DNA from: Erpobdella octoculata
Lineage: Eukaryota > Annelida > Clitellata > Hirudinida > Erpobdellidae
NCBI GenBank assembly: GCA_963978895.1
Contig: OZ022244.1
Coordinates: forward strand, 28,722,344-28,786,343
Direction of reading: 5' to 3'
Length of the DNA: 64,000 nt
Shown here: positions 1 to 27,700 of the stretch, in pieces
Layout of the letters: every line of letters starts with the position of its first letter
Position numbering within the stretch: position 1 is the stretch's first letter
The notes under the pieces: model-generated
What the model was told of the DNA's origin: nothing
The model's input: the letters and a program-made list of their open reading frames with translations, nothing else
Database searches by the model: none
Position numbers and translations under genes: made by a program

Positions 1-442
1 TGACGAGACAATTTAACAAATTGCTGAATTCTATGTTGAAACTGTGTAAATTTGTGTCCGGGGGACGATAAATAACACCCACTAAGAAATTTCCAGTTTT
101 TTGACAATCCATTGAGATTAGAAGAAGCTCGAATGAAGTAACACTGCTGTTCCAGAGTGAAGCATCAACTGTTGAATACTTGATCCGCTCATCAATAAAA
201 AATCCAACTCCACCACCTCTTTTCATGTCTCGATTTTGGAACACGAAGTGGAAACCCGGTATTTCTATGCCTTTAGACGAATTTTCATCCAACCAAGTTT
301 CTGTGACCGCCAAAATTCGAGCTCGACTTTGGCGAAGTAGTATCGTTAAATCGTCTAATTTGTTTTTCATACTCCTGCAATTAACGTGAAGGAAAGAGAA
401 AAATTCACGAGGCAGTTGATTGGTCAGGTCATTTAAATCTTT
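1..442 (-). mobile_element. Non-LTR retrotransposon, endonuclease (EEP) domain fragment
   Basis: The minus strand is open from about 442 to the left edge and runs off it. Translation gives the classic start of an apurinic-type (EEP) endonuclease of a CR1/Jockey-like LINE: an NCRSMKNK block, then AVTETWLDEN (catalytic Glu), a PGF..V.QNRD segment, RGGGVGFF, and GVIYRPPDT. These are the usual conserved blocks in the usual order. The enzyme nicks target DNA during target-primed retrotransposition. The reverse transcriptase would lie beyond the window. The upstream end stops at an AT-rich tandem repeat (about 440-564), so the copy may be 5' truncated or its N-terminus may lie elsewhere. Seen: an open frame with these motifs. 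Known: the motif set defines LINE endonucleases. Clade assignment is inference. Confidence 0.85.
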
Positions 443-473
443 TGGAGAAACAATAATAATTATAATGATAATA

Positions 474-564
474 ATAAATAATATTTTGTAAATAATAATT
501 ATAATATATTTTGTAAATAATAATTATAACATATTTTGTAAATAATAATTATAATATATTTTGT
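474..564. repeat. AT-rich tandem repeat, about 29-bp unit
   Basis: About three to four copies of a unit made of AATAATTATAA followed by TATATTTTGTAA. It directly abuts the upstream end of the LINE endonuclease fragment. Confidence 0.7.
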
Positions 565-784
565 ACTGGACATTCTGAGGGGAGCGAAAAGGTCATAAAG
601 AAAGTCTCTTTTGTGTTAGAAATCAAAAGCTCCTAAAAAAGAAAATGCTTCTGAGAATATGATATTATTGTTCGTAGTAAGAAATTATGGTTATAATTTT
701 GGTTCCATGTGACTTCTTAACTGTGAAACAGAAAATGCATGAACTCCAAAAGCCAATTCAATTTCAAGCATTTTCAGTGGCACC

Positions 785-1063
785 CATTGGCGGGTAAGGA
801 TTAACCATTGAGCAATCAAGGCACGTGCCTTGAGCACCAAGCGTTTGGGGGCACCACAAGTCCTCAAAAAATGTATTTTTGAACAAATTTAAGTCCAGAA
901 ACAACTGAAGATTAAACAGATGCTATGAAAATGAAACGAACATTTTTTTGAAAAGGGTCTCCGACTAACCCTGCCCCCGGTCGTCAGCTTTTTTGGCAGT
1001 AGCCAGTAGGGGCACCCATATGAAGTTGTGCCTTGGGCACTAAAATAGCTTAATCCGGCCCTG
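785..1063. mobile_element. Degenerate hAT-type MITE (CAGGGCCGG end)
   Basis: The right end reads, on the minus strand, CAGGGCCGGATTAAGC, a frequent terminal sequence of hAT-like non-autonomous elements. The left end has a degenerate counterpart, a GCGGGTAAGGATTAACC stretch, followed by inverted similarity around GTGCC..AAGGCAC. No clear 8-bp target duplication was found, so the boundaries are approximate. Confidence 0.45.
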
Positions 1064-2838
1064 CCTATCAGGGGATGTTTGTCAACGCCATTCAGGGACG
1101 CCAGAAACTGAGATCATCATCCACAAAAATCTTCTGGTTGGCACGAGCACGATTTTTCGAGGACTTATTAATTTATTTCTCGTCATTCAATCGAGCTAAA
1201 ACATGGGTCATACATTATAGGTAGGTTCTATTTTCATAAATTGTAATTGAGATAAAGATGAACATACTAGTGAGATATGCTCTAACCGTATTTATTTAAA
1301 CAGTTAAAACTAAACAGCAATGCTCTGACAACCGATTACTGGGACAGTCGTAAACTTGGATTTGCACAACGAAATAACTTAAAACTAGTCTTGAAAGCTG
1401 AGTACCTAATGGAGGAACAGGTTCAAAGTAATGTATCTACAAATCATAACCAAACAGGGACGGGTACAGAATTCTGAGAAGAGGGGCGCCATGCATTTGC
1501 TCAAAGGAAGTATGCGTTGTAAATCTTCACTTTACCAAAATTCTTTCAAAAGCGTAGTTAAGGGGCAAGGGAAACACGTGTCTACGGCGCCATTCGGAAG
1601 AAGCACCAAAAACCTTTTGTAAGGGGCGCCAAACTTTTTGAAAAAAATGCCTACGACTACCCCTAATTATCAGCTATTGTTAAAGACAAAAGTGCATGAT
1701 GTTTTGAAAAACTTTCGGAAAAATTACCAGCGACTCCACCCCCGGAAAAGTTTACAGATGGGAATTTCTAGGAGCTCACTTGTTAGACCTTATTCCCGGA
1801 CGCCAAAAACCCTAGCACAAAAAGTACGAACCACTAATTGGGAAAATCTGTGATTACTCTTTGCTAAATTTATGTTTTTCTGAAAAAATGCATTATGCGA
1901 CTTTCCCGCTTATACGAACAATTGTACAATTGTTATATGCCAATAAAAATACATAAAGCTATATCAAGATATCCACGTATTGTACCTAAATATTTATAAA
2001 AGTTTATATTGGAGGGCGAAACAAGGGGCGCGCGCTGCGGGCGCCCCCTTAAATCCGCCACTGCCACTGCCACTGCCAAATACTGACTGAAACAGTTCAT
2101 CCTTGGCGTGATAGATAGAGAAAGAATGAATGTTAAAAAGCTCTTAGACTGCAAGCAATAACTAACTGTAGGTATATAGTTGGAAGAACAAAGCTTATAC
2201 TGACGATGGCGACATGATCTCGAACTATTCCATTTTTCCATAGATAGGATCTTTGATTTTAATGACAATTTATGCTTTTCGTCTTGATAAGGACAAAAGT
2301 TTTCTAAAAAAATGTTTGAAAGACTAAAATTATTTCAGCCTATGTAGTCAAGAATGGAGTAAAGTTTATTGTTTTCAAAAGAAAAACTATGTAGGGTAAC
2401 TAACAAAGTTAATCCACAAATACGGAAAATACGGCAATTTAAGAAAAACTGGCATTGCAAGGCCAGAACATAAAAAATCACAGATATAAATAAAGTACAG
2501 TTGTTTATCTGTTTATAGGTTAATTAACTATCTTTCTTTACTTCTTTTCTATTAAAAACAAAGTTAATTTTTAAACGCAACGTGCGTGACCTACGAAGCA
2601 GCAAATTAGGTCGCAGTTGTTATTGAGCCTGCATAAATTACGGGCGTCGGATGTACGTGAATTCCTGGATTATATCAACGAAACGTCATCGCTTGCTAAA
2701 AGTTGTGAAATAAAATTAAGATTTTTTTTGTTTGCAAAATATTCAAGAGTAGAAATCTCTAGCGGAGTCATTTTCAGTGTCATCTGTACTGTAATATCTT
2801 TCTGCAACCGGAAGCGTCGTAAAACATCTCTTACAAAA
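1064..2838. other. Upstream region of the p38 gene; degraded repeats, no recognised gene
   Basis: Only short open frames with no recognisable product are present. GGGGCGCC motifs at 1482, 1622 and 2025 and a CCGCCACTG end at 2056-2063 suggest a decayed hAT-type insertion over roughly 1455-2075, but the ends do not pair convincingly. The p38 frame stays open upstream of its ATG to 2617, so some of this must be 5' UTR or an upstream intron. No TATA box could be assigned. Confidence 0.4.
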
Positions 2839-18473
<15,635 letters not shown>

Positions 18474-18600
18474 GGCCGCGAACAGGGGGCGCTGGCGGGA
18501 GAGGGTCGACTGCCCCCCCCGGGTGTGAAAGTACTTGAATATATGATGACACCTTTCTTGTTTCGGAACAATTTAATATAAACACCTTGAATGAGGGTGA

Positions 18601-18646
<46 letters not shown>

Positions 18647-20002
18647 TTGTATATTTGTTTATCGTCGTTTTTATTGTTAGAGCATTCAGCCGTTACTGAT
18701 TTTCTCACCACAATTGTCGTTATCTCATTTCTATTATTCTTATTATCACCAGTTTAAAATCATTTTCCTCCACCATCATTGTCGTAACAAACGATCATGC
18801 GTTTTAATTGGTCTTCGTTTTTAAATTTTCAACGGTTTTCATTACCATCTTCATCATCTTCAACTTTGCTGCCAGTGCTAACACACATATGTTGTTGTTG
18901 TTGTTGTTGTTGTTTCGTATGGTCAGCCATGTTGTCGTTGTTGCTGTTATGATTATGATGATGTTTGTTATGTGGTGATGAAGATGATAATCATGGTTAT
19001 TTGCATTCTTTCGGTTGATTGTGATTTTTTTTGTTTAATCATCGATTATCCTAATGATGATGCATGGATAAATTAATGAATAGATTCATTTGTGCATGGG
19101 TTTTTTCATCATCTGACCTACTTTCAATAGGCTGGATTGGATGTATTTGTGCATGGTAACCTATTTTCAAAGAGCTGTTATTTTTTATCCTAGTGGTTCA
19201 ATCAATTAAATGTCTTAATATTAAAATAACAGAAGTTTTACATTTTTTATTAAAAAAACATTTATTTATGTTGTTGTTATAAATTCTCGTTTGTTGTAAT
19301 CATTTTAATAAACGATTTTTTGTTCACCCGTTTAAATCCAAGTTTTGTGCGTTATGGAATTGCAGTTGTTGTTGATGACTTATTTAATTATTAAATAATT
19401 GAAAATTCATTTTTATTTTATTCATCACAAACCGTTTATGCTCTTTCTCATCTAGCAGTTGCTGTCTTGTATTGTTGTTTTTAATATACTTGAAGTTGTA
19501 AGATGCTGTGTTGTTGTTGTGAAATGATGTGTATTGTATACTAATAATGGGCTACTAATGACAATTTTGTCTTAAATTTAAGTTTTTATAGGAATTCATC
19601 AATCTTTGGTATATTTATATACAGTTTCTTTCTTCTAAATTTTATAAATATTTTGCTTGATAATTAATTTATTTGTTTTTTATTCATGAAATTACTGAAT
19701 TTTATTATTGCAATTTTTGTTGGAGCAAAAAAATCTTTTTCCTAACCAATTGTTCTTGCATGTAAACTACTTTCGTTTTATCCAATAAGTTTCTAACAAC
19801 GTTTTTATATTTATTATAAAATTATTGAACAGATTTATTTTAATTATAATTTGTAATTTCTCGAATGTTTACTTCGAAATCTACTTTTCGTCTAAATTTT
19901 TTGACGGGGGAAAAAATCTATTTTTTTATTCAAACGATTTTCGTTTTTTTTTTATAACGATTGTTTTTTTTATAAATCTTTTATAATCCATTCGGTTCAA
20001 AG
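18474..20002. other. Downstream flank of p38: 3' UTR candidate and low-complexity sequence
   Basis: A (TA)n tract lies at 18602-18638. GTT and GAT rich stretches lie around 18893-18985. A candidate AATAAA signal lies at 19307-19312 about 830 bp after the stop. No other gene is seen. Confidence 0.4.
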
Positions 20003-20402
20003 GTTCACGTGCGAATTGATTATATTCACGTACAAATTAATTACATTCACGTACAAATTAATTATATTCACATACAAATTAATTATATTCACGTATGAAT
20101 TAATTATGTTTACGTACAAATTAATTATATTCACGTACAAATTAATTACATTCACGTACAAATTAATTATGTTCACGTACAAATTAATTGTATTCACGTA
20201 TGAATTAATTATGTTTACGTACGAATTAATTACATTCACGTATGAATTAATTATGTTTACGTACAAATTAATTATATTCACGTACAAATTAATTACATTC
20301 ACGTACGAATTAATTATGTTCACGTACAAATTAATTATATTCACGTATGAATTAATTATGTTTACGTACGAATGAATTACATTCACATATGAATTAATTA
20401 TA
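20003..20402. repeat. 21-bp tandem array
   Basis: About 19 copies of a 21-bp unit built from TTCACGTACAAATTAATTA with point variants (TACAAA/TATGAA, ATTCAC/GTTTAC). It is open in frame on both strands because the unit is a multiple of three; no gene is inferred. Each unit contains the palindromes ACGT and TTAATTAA or its variants. Confidence 0.93.
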
Positions 20403-21339
20403 TTCATTCGCCACCTTTTTCAAGCCGTCGCATTCGCCTTTCGCGAGAGTTTTCTTTTCTATTTTTTCTTCTTAATAATGCTTTCTCGTTGATATATTCT
20501 GTCAGTACTAATTCGACTAGATGATCGTTTTAAGTTAACTTCGTACATCGTTGATATACGTAGGTAGGCGGATGTCACCATGACGACGGCGTTTGTACGT
20601 TCTCTCTCTCTCTCTCTCTCTGTCTCTCTTTAACTGCAATAGGACTACAACTCAGTATTTTACTGTGCTCAAATTAGAAAAAATAATAACTTAGCAGGAT
20701 GAGGTTTTTGATGCTTCTTTCGGTTTTTTTCTTAATAATATTTATTAATTAAATGTTGATTGCTTCAGTTGTTGTTTAGTGTTTTTTTTATGATTTGTCC
20801 CTTAGTGATCCATAGTGCAAGTAGAGTGTCTTGTCTTGCATTGCTCTGGTTTTATATTATGAGCAACCGAGGGCGACCCTATGTGGGGGTTAGAACACTT
20901 CCTCCCCCAAATTATTCAAAAAATAAACTAATAAGCTGGTCTTACTGGTAATAAAAACACAGAAAGATTTATGTAAAATACGTTTTGTTAACTATCCATT
21001 ATATTTGTTGTAGTTTATCCCCACTATGAATTGCTTCCATGGAAACTATTTAGTGTTCTTCATATAAATATATGTAAAAAAAACTTCATCTGAAGTTGCA
21101 GTTTCTTAAACAATTCAAAATGATTTTTAAATAAAATAATAACTATTTGAATTTGATGTCAAAAGTTCTATAGCATATAAGACCTGAATAGGAAACAACC
21201 AATCAAAATTTATATTTCATTCCCCTGGTGATTTAGGACCTTTAATTTTATAAATATTCGCCAGGTTTCGGGCAGAAGTCAGATGTTAAAATTAACTATT
21301 TTATTTTTATTTCCAAACTAGTCGAAACACCATATACTT

Positions 21340-21533
21340 ATCTATATATATATAAAAATGAATGTTTGTATGTTAATGGCGTTTATGCATTGCTACACCA
21401 TTCATCCGATCGTAATGAAATTTTCACACAACCTTGAGAGTAAAGGGGAATCAAATATAAAAAAAAAATTTGAAATCCGTCACAAAATGAGCTGAGCGGA
21501 GCGGGTGAGCGAGCGGGAACTATATATATATAT
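21340..21533 (+). mobile_element. Helitron-like element, 5' part
   Basis: Starts TATATATATAAAAATGAATG and carries the conserved TGCATTGCTACACCATTCATC, GATCGTAATGAAATTTTCAC and GAGCGGGTGAGCGAGCGGGAAC blocks, ending in (TA)n. It may form one split element with 21797-22175, the two being separated by unrelated sequence and a long (TA)n at 21723-21799. Confidence 0.55.
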
Positions 21534-21721
21534 ATATATATATTCTTTTTTTTTTTTTTTTTTTTTGGGGGTTTATTCTCTATAAAGTACAAAACTATTT
21601 CCTTAAAAACATCGTCATATATTGAAAATTGGCTGAAAAAATACAATTTCAAATTTCAAATCTTTCTATCGAATTAATTATGCCAGCTAAACGAAAAGCT
21701 ATTGATTCCACAGTTTATTCG

Positions 21722-21796
<75 letters not shown>

Positions 21797-21802
<6 letters not shown>

Positions 21803-22175
21803 TGTTTGTGGGTTAGTTTGTCTATTATAGAAACGGGAAAGCGACCCGGAACGGACAGCGAGCGGGAACGGAAAAGCAAGCGTGAGCGGGAATGGGAGAG
21901 CAAACGTGAGCGGGAACGGGACAGCGACCGGGAACGGGAAAACGACCGGGAGCGGGAAAGCGACCGAGAGCGGGAAAGTGACCGGGAGCGGGAAAGTGAC
22001 CGGGAGCGGGAAAGCGACCGGGAGCGGGAAAGCGACCGGGAGCGGGAAAACGACCGAAAACGGGAAAGCGAACAGGAGTGGGAAAGCAGGTGGGAAAGGA
22101 AACGGGAGAGAAAGAGACAAACATTAGAAAAACCTCTAAAAAACCCGGGCAACGCCGGGTATCTCCGCTAGTACT
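21797..22175 (+). mobile_element. Helitron-like element with 18-bp internal array
   Basis: Begins at ATGAATGTTTGTGGG after (TA)n, contains about ten GGGAGCGGGAAAGCGACC units, and ends in the CCGGGCAACGCCGGG hairpin with CTAGT. The long RERESD-type open frame across it is array-driven. It is the best-preserved array copy in the window. Confidence 0.62.
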
Positions 22176-22363
22176 ATATATATATATATCGCAACACTGA
22201 GAATTTAACAAATAAATAATTATTTTTGAAATTAATCCCGCACTTTTTTATAGCTTATAAACGTTGTTAAAAAATGTTTTGTTTGGCCTAAATTGCTTGT
22301 TAATTATTTATTCAAAGTTTTTCATGAAATTTTACTACTGCAATATAATGCGAATGAGGATCG

Positions 22364-23135
22364 GACATTTTCCCCCCCGGACATTTCCCCCCCCCCGGAC
22401 ATTCCCCCCCCCCGGACATTCCCCCCCCGGACGTTTCCCCCCCCCCCCCCCGGACGTTTCCCCCCCGGGGTAGGACAATTCCCCCCCCCGGGTTAGGGTT
22501 AGTGTTAAGGTTAGGACGAAGCAATGGCGTCAACCTCAGCCGTTCTTTGCATAGAAATGTAGGGTTAGGGTTAGGGTTAGGGTTAGGACGAAGCAATGGC
22601 GTCAACCTCAGCCGTTCTTTGCATAGAAATGTAGGGTTAGGGTTAGGGTTAGGACGAAGCAATGGCGTCAACCTCAGCCGTTCTTTGCATAGAAATGTAG
22701 GGTTAGGGTTAGGGTTAGGGTTAGGGTTAGGGTTAGGACGAAGCAATGGCGTCCACCTCAATCCTAAGGGAAGCTCGAGGAGAACCACCAGCCAAGAGAG
22801 TGAAGCGATCGACGAAGGCGCTTCAATCGGCTCTTTTTTCGCTAACGGATGCACGCCGAAAAAACATAAAAACATTGGAAGATGTCCTAGAGGGTCTAGG
22901 ACACATTATTCGTTTTAACAATATTTAACTCTGGCAAACCAATAACCAATAAATGTTTAATAATTTAAAAAGGTGTTTGTGTTTCTTAGAAAAACTACTA
23001 CATAACCACAGGGGGGGGAAATGTCCTACCTTGGGGGGGGGGGAAATGTCCGGGGGGGGGGGGGGGGGGTGGAAATGTCCTAGGGTCTATCGGGGGGGGG
23101 GGGAAATGTCCGGGGGGGGGGGGAAATGTCCTACA
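22364..23135. mobile_element. Unclassified inverted element with GGACATTTCCCC arms and TTAGGG blocks
   Basis: The left arm (22364-22495) is a run of GGACATTCCCCCCC-like units; the right arm (23009-23131) is the reverse complement, ending GGGAAATGTCC. Between them, 22500-22740 holds about four repeats of a 65-85 bp unit (AGGACGAAGCAATGGCGTCA ... GCATAGAAATG) joined by (TTAGGG)n tracts of varying length. A 60-codon ORF (22746-22928) follows. The 10-mer AATGCGAATG flanks both outer ends (22347 and 23139). Palindromic arms and flanking repeats suggest a DNA transposon; no known family was recognised. Confidence 0.55.
22746..22928 (+). CDS. Hypothetical 60-aa basic protein inside the inverted element
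   Basis: ATG overlaps the fourth copy of the repeated unit (AATGGCGTCAACC). The unique part encodes a Lys/Arg-rich N-terminal half (PPAKRVKRSTKALQ) and a helical C-terminal half (ARRKNIKTLEDVLEGLG), ending at TAA 22926-22928. GC content is higher than in the surroundings. The earlier repeat copies share the same ATG context, so the repeats may derive from duplication of the 5' end of this frame. No homologue was recognised; it could be a decayed transposon or captured-gene fragment. Confidence 0.3.
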   Translation: MASTSILREARGEPPAKRVKRSTKALQSALFSLTDARRKNIKTLEDVLEGLGHIIRFNNI

Positions 23136-23367
23136 TTCAATGCGAATGTATGCCGTTCTGAAGTCTCCTTGAATGAAAACCCTGCTAGTCTGGTATTTTC
23201 CTTGCGATATTTTTGATGCACGACGACGTCGGTTCCACATGGGATTGCTAACTAAAATTTTAAATTTCTATCCAAAATGAAAAAATGAATTACTTTATGT
23301 TTTCAAAGCTATGGCACTCGTTAAAATCTAAAAACAAATAACCTAATATTAACAATGTTACACCAGT

Positions 23368-23479
23368 GTCAGGATGGCCGAGCGGTCTAAGGCGCCAGAC
23401 TCAAGGATTAGCCTTGCTTTGCAATGCAGAGTATTCTGGTCCACTTCTGTGGGCGTGGGTTCAAATCCCACTTCTGACA
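23368..23479 (+). tRNA. tRNA-Leu (CAA) with intron
   Basis: Decodes UUG leucine codons. The 5' GTCAGGA pairs with the 3' TTCTGAC, discriminator A. A box is TGGCCGAGCGGTCTAAGG, anticodon arm CCAGACTCAAGG with CAA, a short intron of about 28 nt beginning after the anticodon (about 23406-23433), the long class II variable arm CCACTTCTGTGGG, and B box GGTTCAAATCC. A T-run follows at 23484. Two near-identical copies lie at 59629 and 60658. Confidence 0.93.
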
Positions 23480-23949
23480 TGAGTTTTTTTTATGTTCCTT
23501 TTAATAAGTTAATTTTTAAATTTTATCATCCGTATGTAAACAACGGTACATATTAAAATGAAAATGTTTAAACTACTAACAATTCAGAGTTCTACATAAA
23601 ACTTATGCAGACGAACCTTGCGGCGTTTTTAAAGTTTTTAAAAGCCCTGTTTGCTTGAAAAGGTTTTAATAGTTGTTTTTATAGTTTGTTCAACAGCTGT
23701 TTCATTTTTCGACATTATCTATTCTCTTCCAAGAAGCCTGTCACACATGTTTCTAAATAAAATAGGTAAGCAATAATTTCATGGGATATGTAAATTTACA
23801 AACAAGGTGTATAATTCTCATAGTGGCGGAGAGATTTTGCTGCAGAACTACTGTATCGTAGTGGCCATTCACCTAGGTGTTTAATGAACATTTCAAAACA
23901 ACCAATAGATAAAAAAGTTGAAATCATGCTTTTAAAATCTATCTAGTCT

Positions 23950-24438
23950 AGGTATATATATATATATAAATGTCTGTCTGTTTGTCTTTTATGCATTGCT
24001 ACACCATTCATCCGATTATAATAACATTTTCACACAACCCTGAAAATCAATAGAGGAAAGTTTTTGTAAAGAAATTGAGATCGGTCACAAAGTAAGCGGG
24101 AAGTAAGCGGGAGCCGGAGAGCGAACAGAAATGGAGAATGAGCGAGAAATGGAGAAATAGCGGGAACGGGAACGGGAAAGCAAACGCGAACGGAAAAGCG
24201 ACCGGGAGCGGAAGAGCAAGCGGGAAAGAGAGAGGACGCGGGAGAGCAAGTAGGAGCAGCAAAGCGACCGGGAACAGGAAAGCAAATGGGAGTGGGAAAA
24301 CGACCGGGAACGGGAGATCAAGCGGAAACGGAAAAGCAAACGTGAGCGGGAGAGCATGTGGGGATGGAAACGGGAGCGAGAGAGAAAAACTATAGAAAAA
24401 CCTTTAAAACCCCGGTCATCGCCGGGCACCCCGCTAGT
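23950..24438 (+). mobile_element. Helitron-like non-autonomous element, complete copy
   Basis: 5' end (TA)nAATGTCTGTCTG, conserved ATGCATTGCTACACCATTCATC block, diverged GGGAACGGGAAAGC array, and 3' end CCCGGTCATCGCCGGG hairpin followed by CCGCTAGT. The hairpin loop differs from the other copies but the stem is kept by base pairing, supporting a structural role. Confidence 0.6.
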
Positions 24439-24454
24439 TCCTGTTCACCACAGG

Positions 24455-24760
24455 TCTTTCTTGTTTACTTGCTTGATTGCTTGAATGCTTGCAAACCTTC
24501 ATGACAACGCATTCTATTAAAGTGTGACAATTTTTAAAAACAAAAAACTTTTGTAATAAAAAAAATAATTATTTATGTTTTAAAACAAAAACAAATTCAT
24601 CAAAATTTATCAAATGTTCGCATATATAAATTCAAAAACATCTCGTTTTAAAGAGAAATTTGCAGTAACTGAAAAGCCTTCGAACCTTGAAATATAAGGA
24701 ATTTGTGAAAAAACCTCGTTTTTTACGGTTTATTTGCTACACAAATAAATTAAAGAAATC
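24455..24760 (+). repeat. Interspersed repeat family F2, partial copy
   Basis: Begins CTTGTTTACTTGCTTGATTG and continues with CTTCATGACAACGCATTCTA, lacking the middle GAGCTGAAACTT block by deletion, then the distal GGAATTTGTGAAAAAA block. It directly follows the Helitron-like copy. Confidence 0.5.
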
Positions 24761-27700
24761 CTTAATTTTTCAAGGACAAAATGCTAATCGATTTTTCCAG
24801 AAAAATTCTGAGATTTTTTTACTTATTCTGAAACAAACTTAGTTTTTTTTGGTGAAAGCAAGATTTGGTCCGGAGAGGCAGTTTATCTCCGTTTCCCCGT
24901 TACCCTCCAGCTCTACGTCTATGTTGGCAGTGCCCTGATTACCACACCCCGAACCCCCCGCCTATCGCAGGGAAGCTTTAAGAGGCCTCAAAATTATGGT
25001 GACTCACTATGTAATGAAGATTTATATTTATCACTGTTATTCTATCTCCATAAGTAAAGAAGCTCTCACACTCTCACTCATGTCATCGAAAATTTTCAGA
25101 GAAAAAGTTTTCTACCTTTTAGAATTTTTTTTATAGAAAATACGACTATTCCCAAAGTAATATTTTTTTTTAGGAATGGGGCACTCACACTATAGCCCGG
25201 CACTGTAAATTTATTTATACTTTACAACAGAACAAATTCAATAACTGAAGAACTTTTAATTACACTTTTGAACTTCGCCACTAAAGTATAAATAAGTAAG
25301 ATACCTTGATACCTATTCATGAGCTATGCTTTATAATCGATATGTACACTGTTTCGCTAATTTAACTACAATTTTATGTGTTCTAATTCTTAGAATCTTC
25401 TGGTCCTGCTGTGCAATCAATATCATGTATATATGTTCTTCAAATGTTTGCGATCTTAGTATCACATTATTCCCTACCCTAGGCAATTCTTACAAACAAG
25501 TTTTAATGTCATTTAATGAAATGTAACTGATGTGTCTCCTTATAGCGTTAGCTACCACGGATTAAATTTAAACAAGTAAATATAAAAAATAAATTAAAAA
25601 AAAGCTTTTATTTGCCTCTTTATCTGAGTCAACGAACTAAAACTTTTGTATCTGAAACAACCGTTATGCTCAATCTTGTACTTTGTTTATTTCTTTCATA
25701 TGAAATCAAAATTCATAAATTTAACTCGATGTATGGATTAGTTGTTATCTAACCTTAATCCTAACGCACAACTTTGATTAATTTTAATTGATTTAAGGCC
25801 TAATTTATGTCGGAAAATTCAATTCATGCATTGTCATCCAGAATAAAGCTTTCCTGAAAATTTTAGAGCTTTAGGTGGTCGAAAAGTGTTTGAATTTTTG
25901 TTTCTAAGATTTGATCACCACAGACAAACAAACAAACAAACAGCCAGAGAGACGAGTGAAGTTAAATGAAAGCATTTAAAAAGTCATATCAGTATAGAAA
26001 ATAAATGCCATGCTAGTGTAACAGGTGAATGCATATTATTAATTATGGTGCAGTAGTGGTATCAAAAATAAATTTCAAGATGGTCTAGATGTAGCAGCAA
26101 ATGTGAAAGCAATTAAATTAAATAAGTCAACCGTTACAAACTTCGTTTTGTACAAAACCTTTATATTTTGTAATTAGGCAGCTTTTAATTTTGTGACACT
26201 CATTTTTCGATAAGTCTATAAAGTAGAAGAACTTTGACCACATTCTTCTAAATATTTGATATGTGAAGTGTGTGAGGATGACAAATATAAGAAAATTTAG
26301 AATCATTTTGAAAAAAGAATTTTTTATTATAAATCCTAAATATAAAATAATTCTTGTTTGTTTTTGTTTTGTTTAATAAACTCAAAACTGATGGTTTTAT
26401 TTCTTTGACGAAAATTTGTAATTTTTTTAAAGTTTTAATTAGTTTTATTTTATTTTTTATTTGTTTGTCTAATCAATCTAAAAACTTAATAGAAAGCATT
26501 GTAATCAACAATAATTCAACACACCAAAGTTCAGCTAGATTGGATAAGGAAAAGTATGTTTTTTAAGCGTCAACAGGTACCAACGCACGCGCGAGCCAGC
26601 AAGCAAGCCTTGCAAAAAATTAAAATAATTAAATTAAAAAAGTCTATAACTTTTTTTTCACTGACGCTATGCAGATGACCATACTACAAGATAACAAAAC
26701 AATTTAGAATATGTTGCCAATACGGAAATTCTTGGAAATATGCTTATTGCCATTGTCAAACCGGAACTGATTAAAAGTACATAGTGAAACAAATAGTATT
26801 GCAATATGATTTTTTTTCTTCAAATTTGGACACATCTTTTGATAAATTGTTTTTCAATAAAAGATTAATATGACTATTTATAATCAAAATGCTGAATATA
26901 ACACTTTTAAAAAGATTGAACACTGATCTAATAGGTTGAAGACAGTAAGCTGAAGTAAATGTTGAAAACGTTCGTTCTGTTGGAAGAACTTGCCAATAAA
27001 ATGGGCGTTTTTAATGCGTAGCCTTGCACATAAGTTTGCAATAAAACCGCCAAATCACCATAGCGTTTGCAATTTTTAAAGCTTATTTACATTGATTTGC
27101 CAAATGCAATGCAAAGCACGGCACATGGACACTGCATTAAAAACATCCTATCGATTTAACGATTTCAAATTTATCATTTTTTTTCGTCGAAATGGTGAAA
27201 ACATTTAATTTAGAAACGATTAAATATTGATTTATTATTGAGTTGAATAGATTGATGCTGACAGTTTTAGAATTTTGACTGACTGGAAAGTAGACGTAAG
27301 AGATAACGAGATTTTATGACAAACAAGAAGAACATCAGTGAATCGTAGCCACGGCGTTAGATGCTCCCTCAAAAAAATCAAATAAAATAAAAATAAAAAA
27401 TAAAATAAAACATTAGGGAGTATTTTACTGATTAGGCTACACAATTATTGCATACATACCGTACCTCATTCCCCCCCCCCAAAGTAGCTGATGGCCGGGG
27501 AAAGATAACTGTCGGACCTTTTTTTGAATTTTATATTTTTTTGCAAAATTGGTTAATTACCGGTGTGGTGTGTGGGTCCTTATGAACTTATGCAAATAAT
27601 ATTGGAGGTAGAATAGCAATAAAAATGATTAATATAAATCTTTATTAGAGATTATGACACCATAATTTGGAGACCCTTCACAACCTGCCCTATACCTCTT

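Noticed and set aside
1094..1165. Minus-strand NRARANQKIFVDDDL stretch as a LINE ORF1 piece
   Set aside because: Too short (about 20 codons) and bordered by stops; resemblance may be chance.
2617..2838. Upstream in-frame extension of the p38 ORF (start at MLLSLHKL)
   Set aside because: p38 proteins start with a short variable segment before the LNKT.WEVP motif; MSEHRRR gives the expected length, and the upstream part has no similarity to the family.
19997..20407. Repetitive NIINLYV / TYKLITF frames
   Set aside because: Artefact of the 21-bp tandem array.
22312..22875. 187-aa minus-strand frame with Pro-Asn repeats
   Set aside because: Produced by reading TTAGGG tracts and C/G runs in reverse; the plus-strand 60-aa ORF is the only part of ordinary composition.
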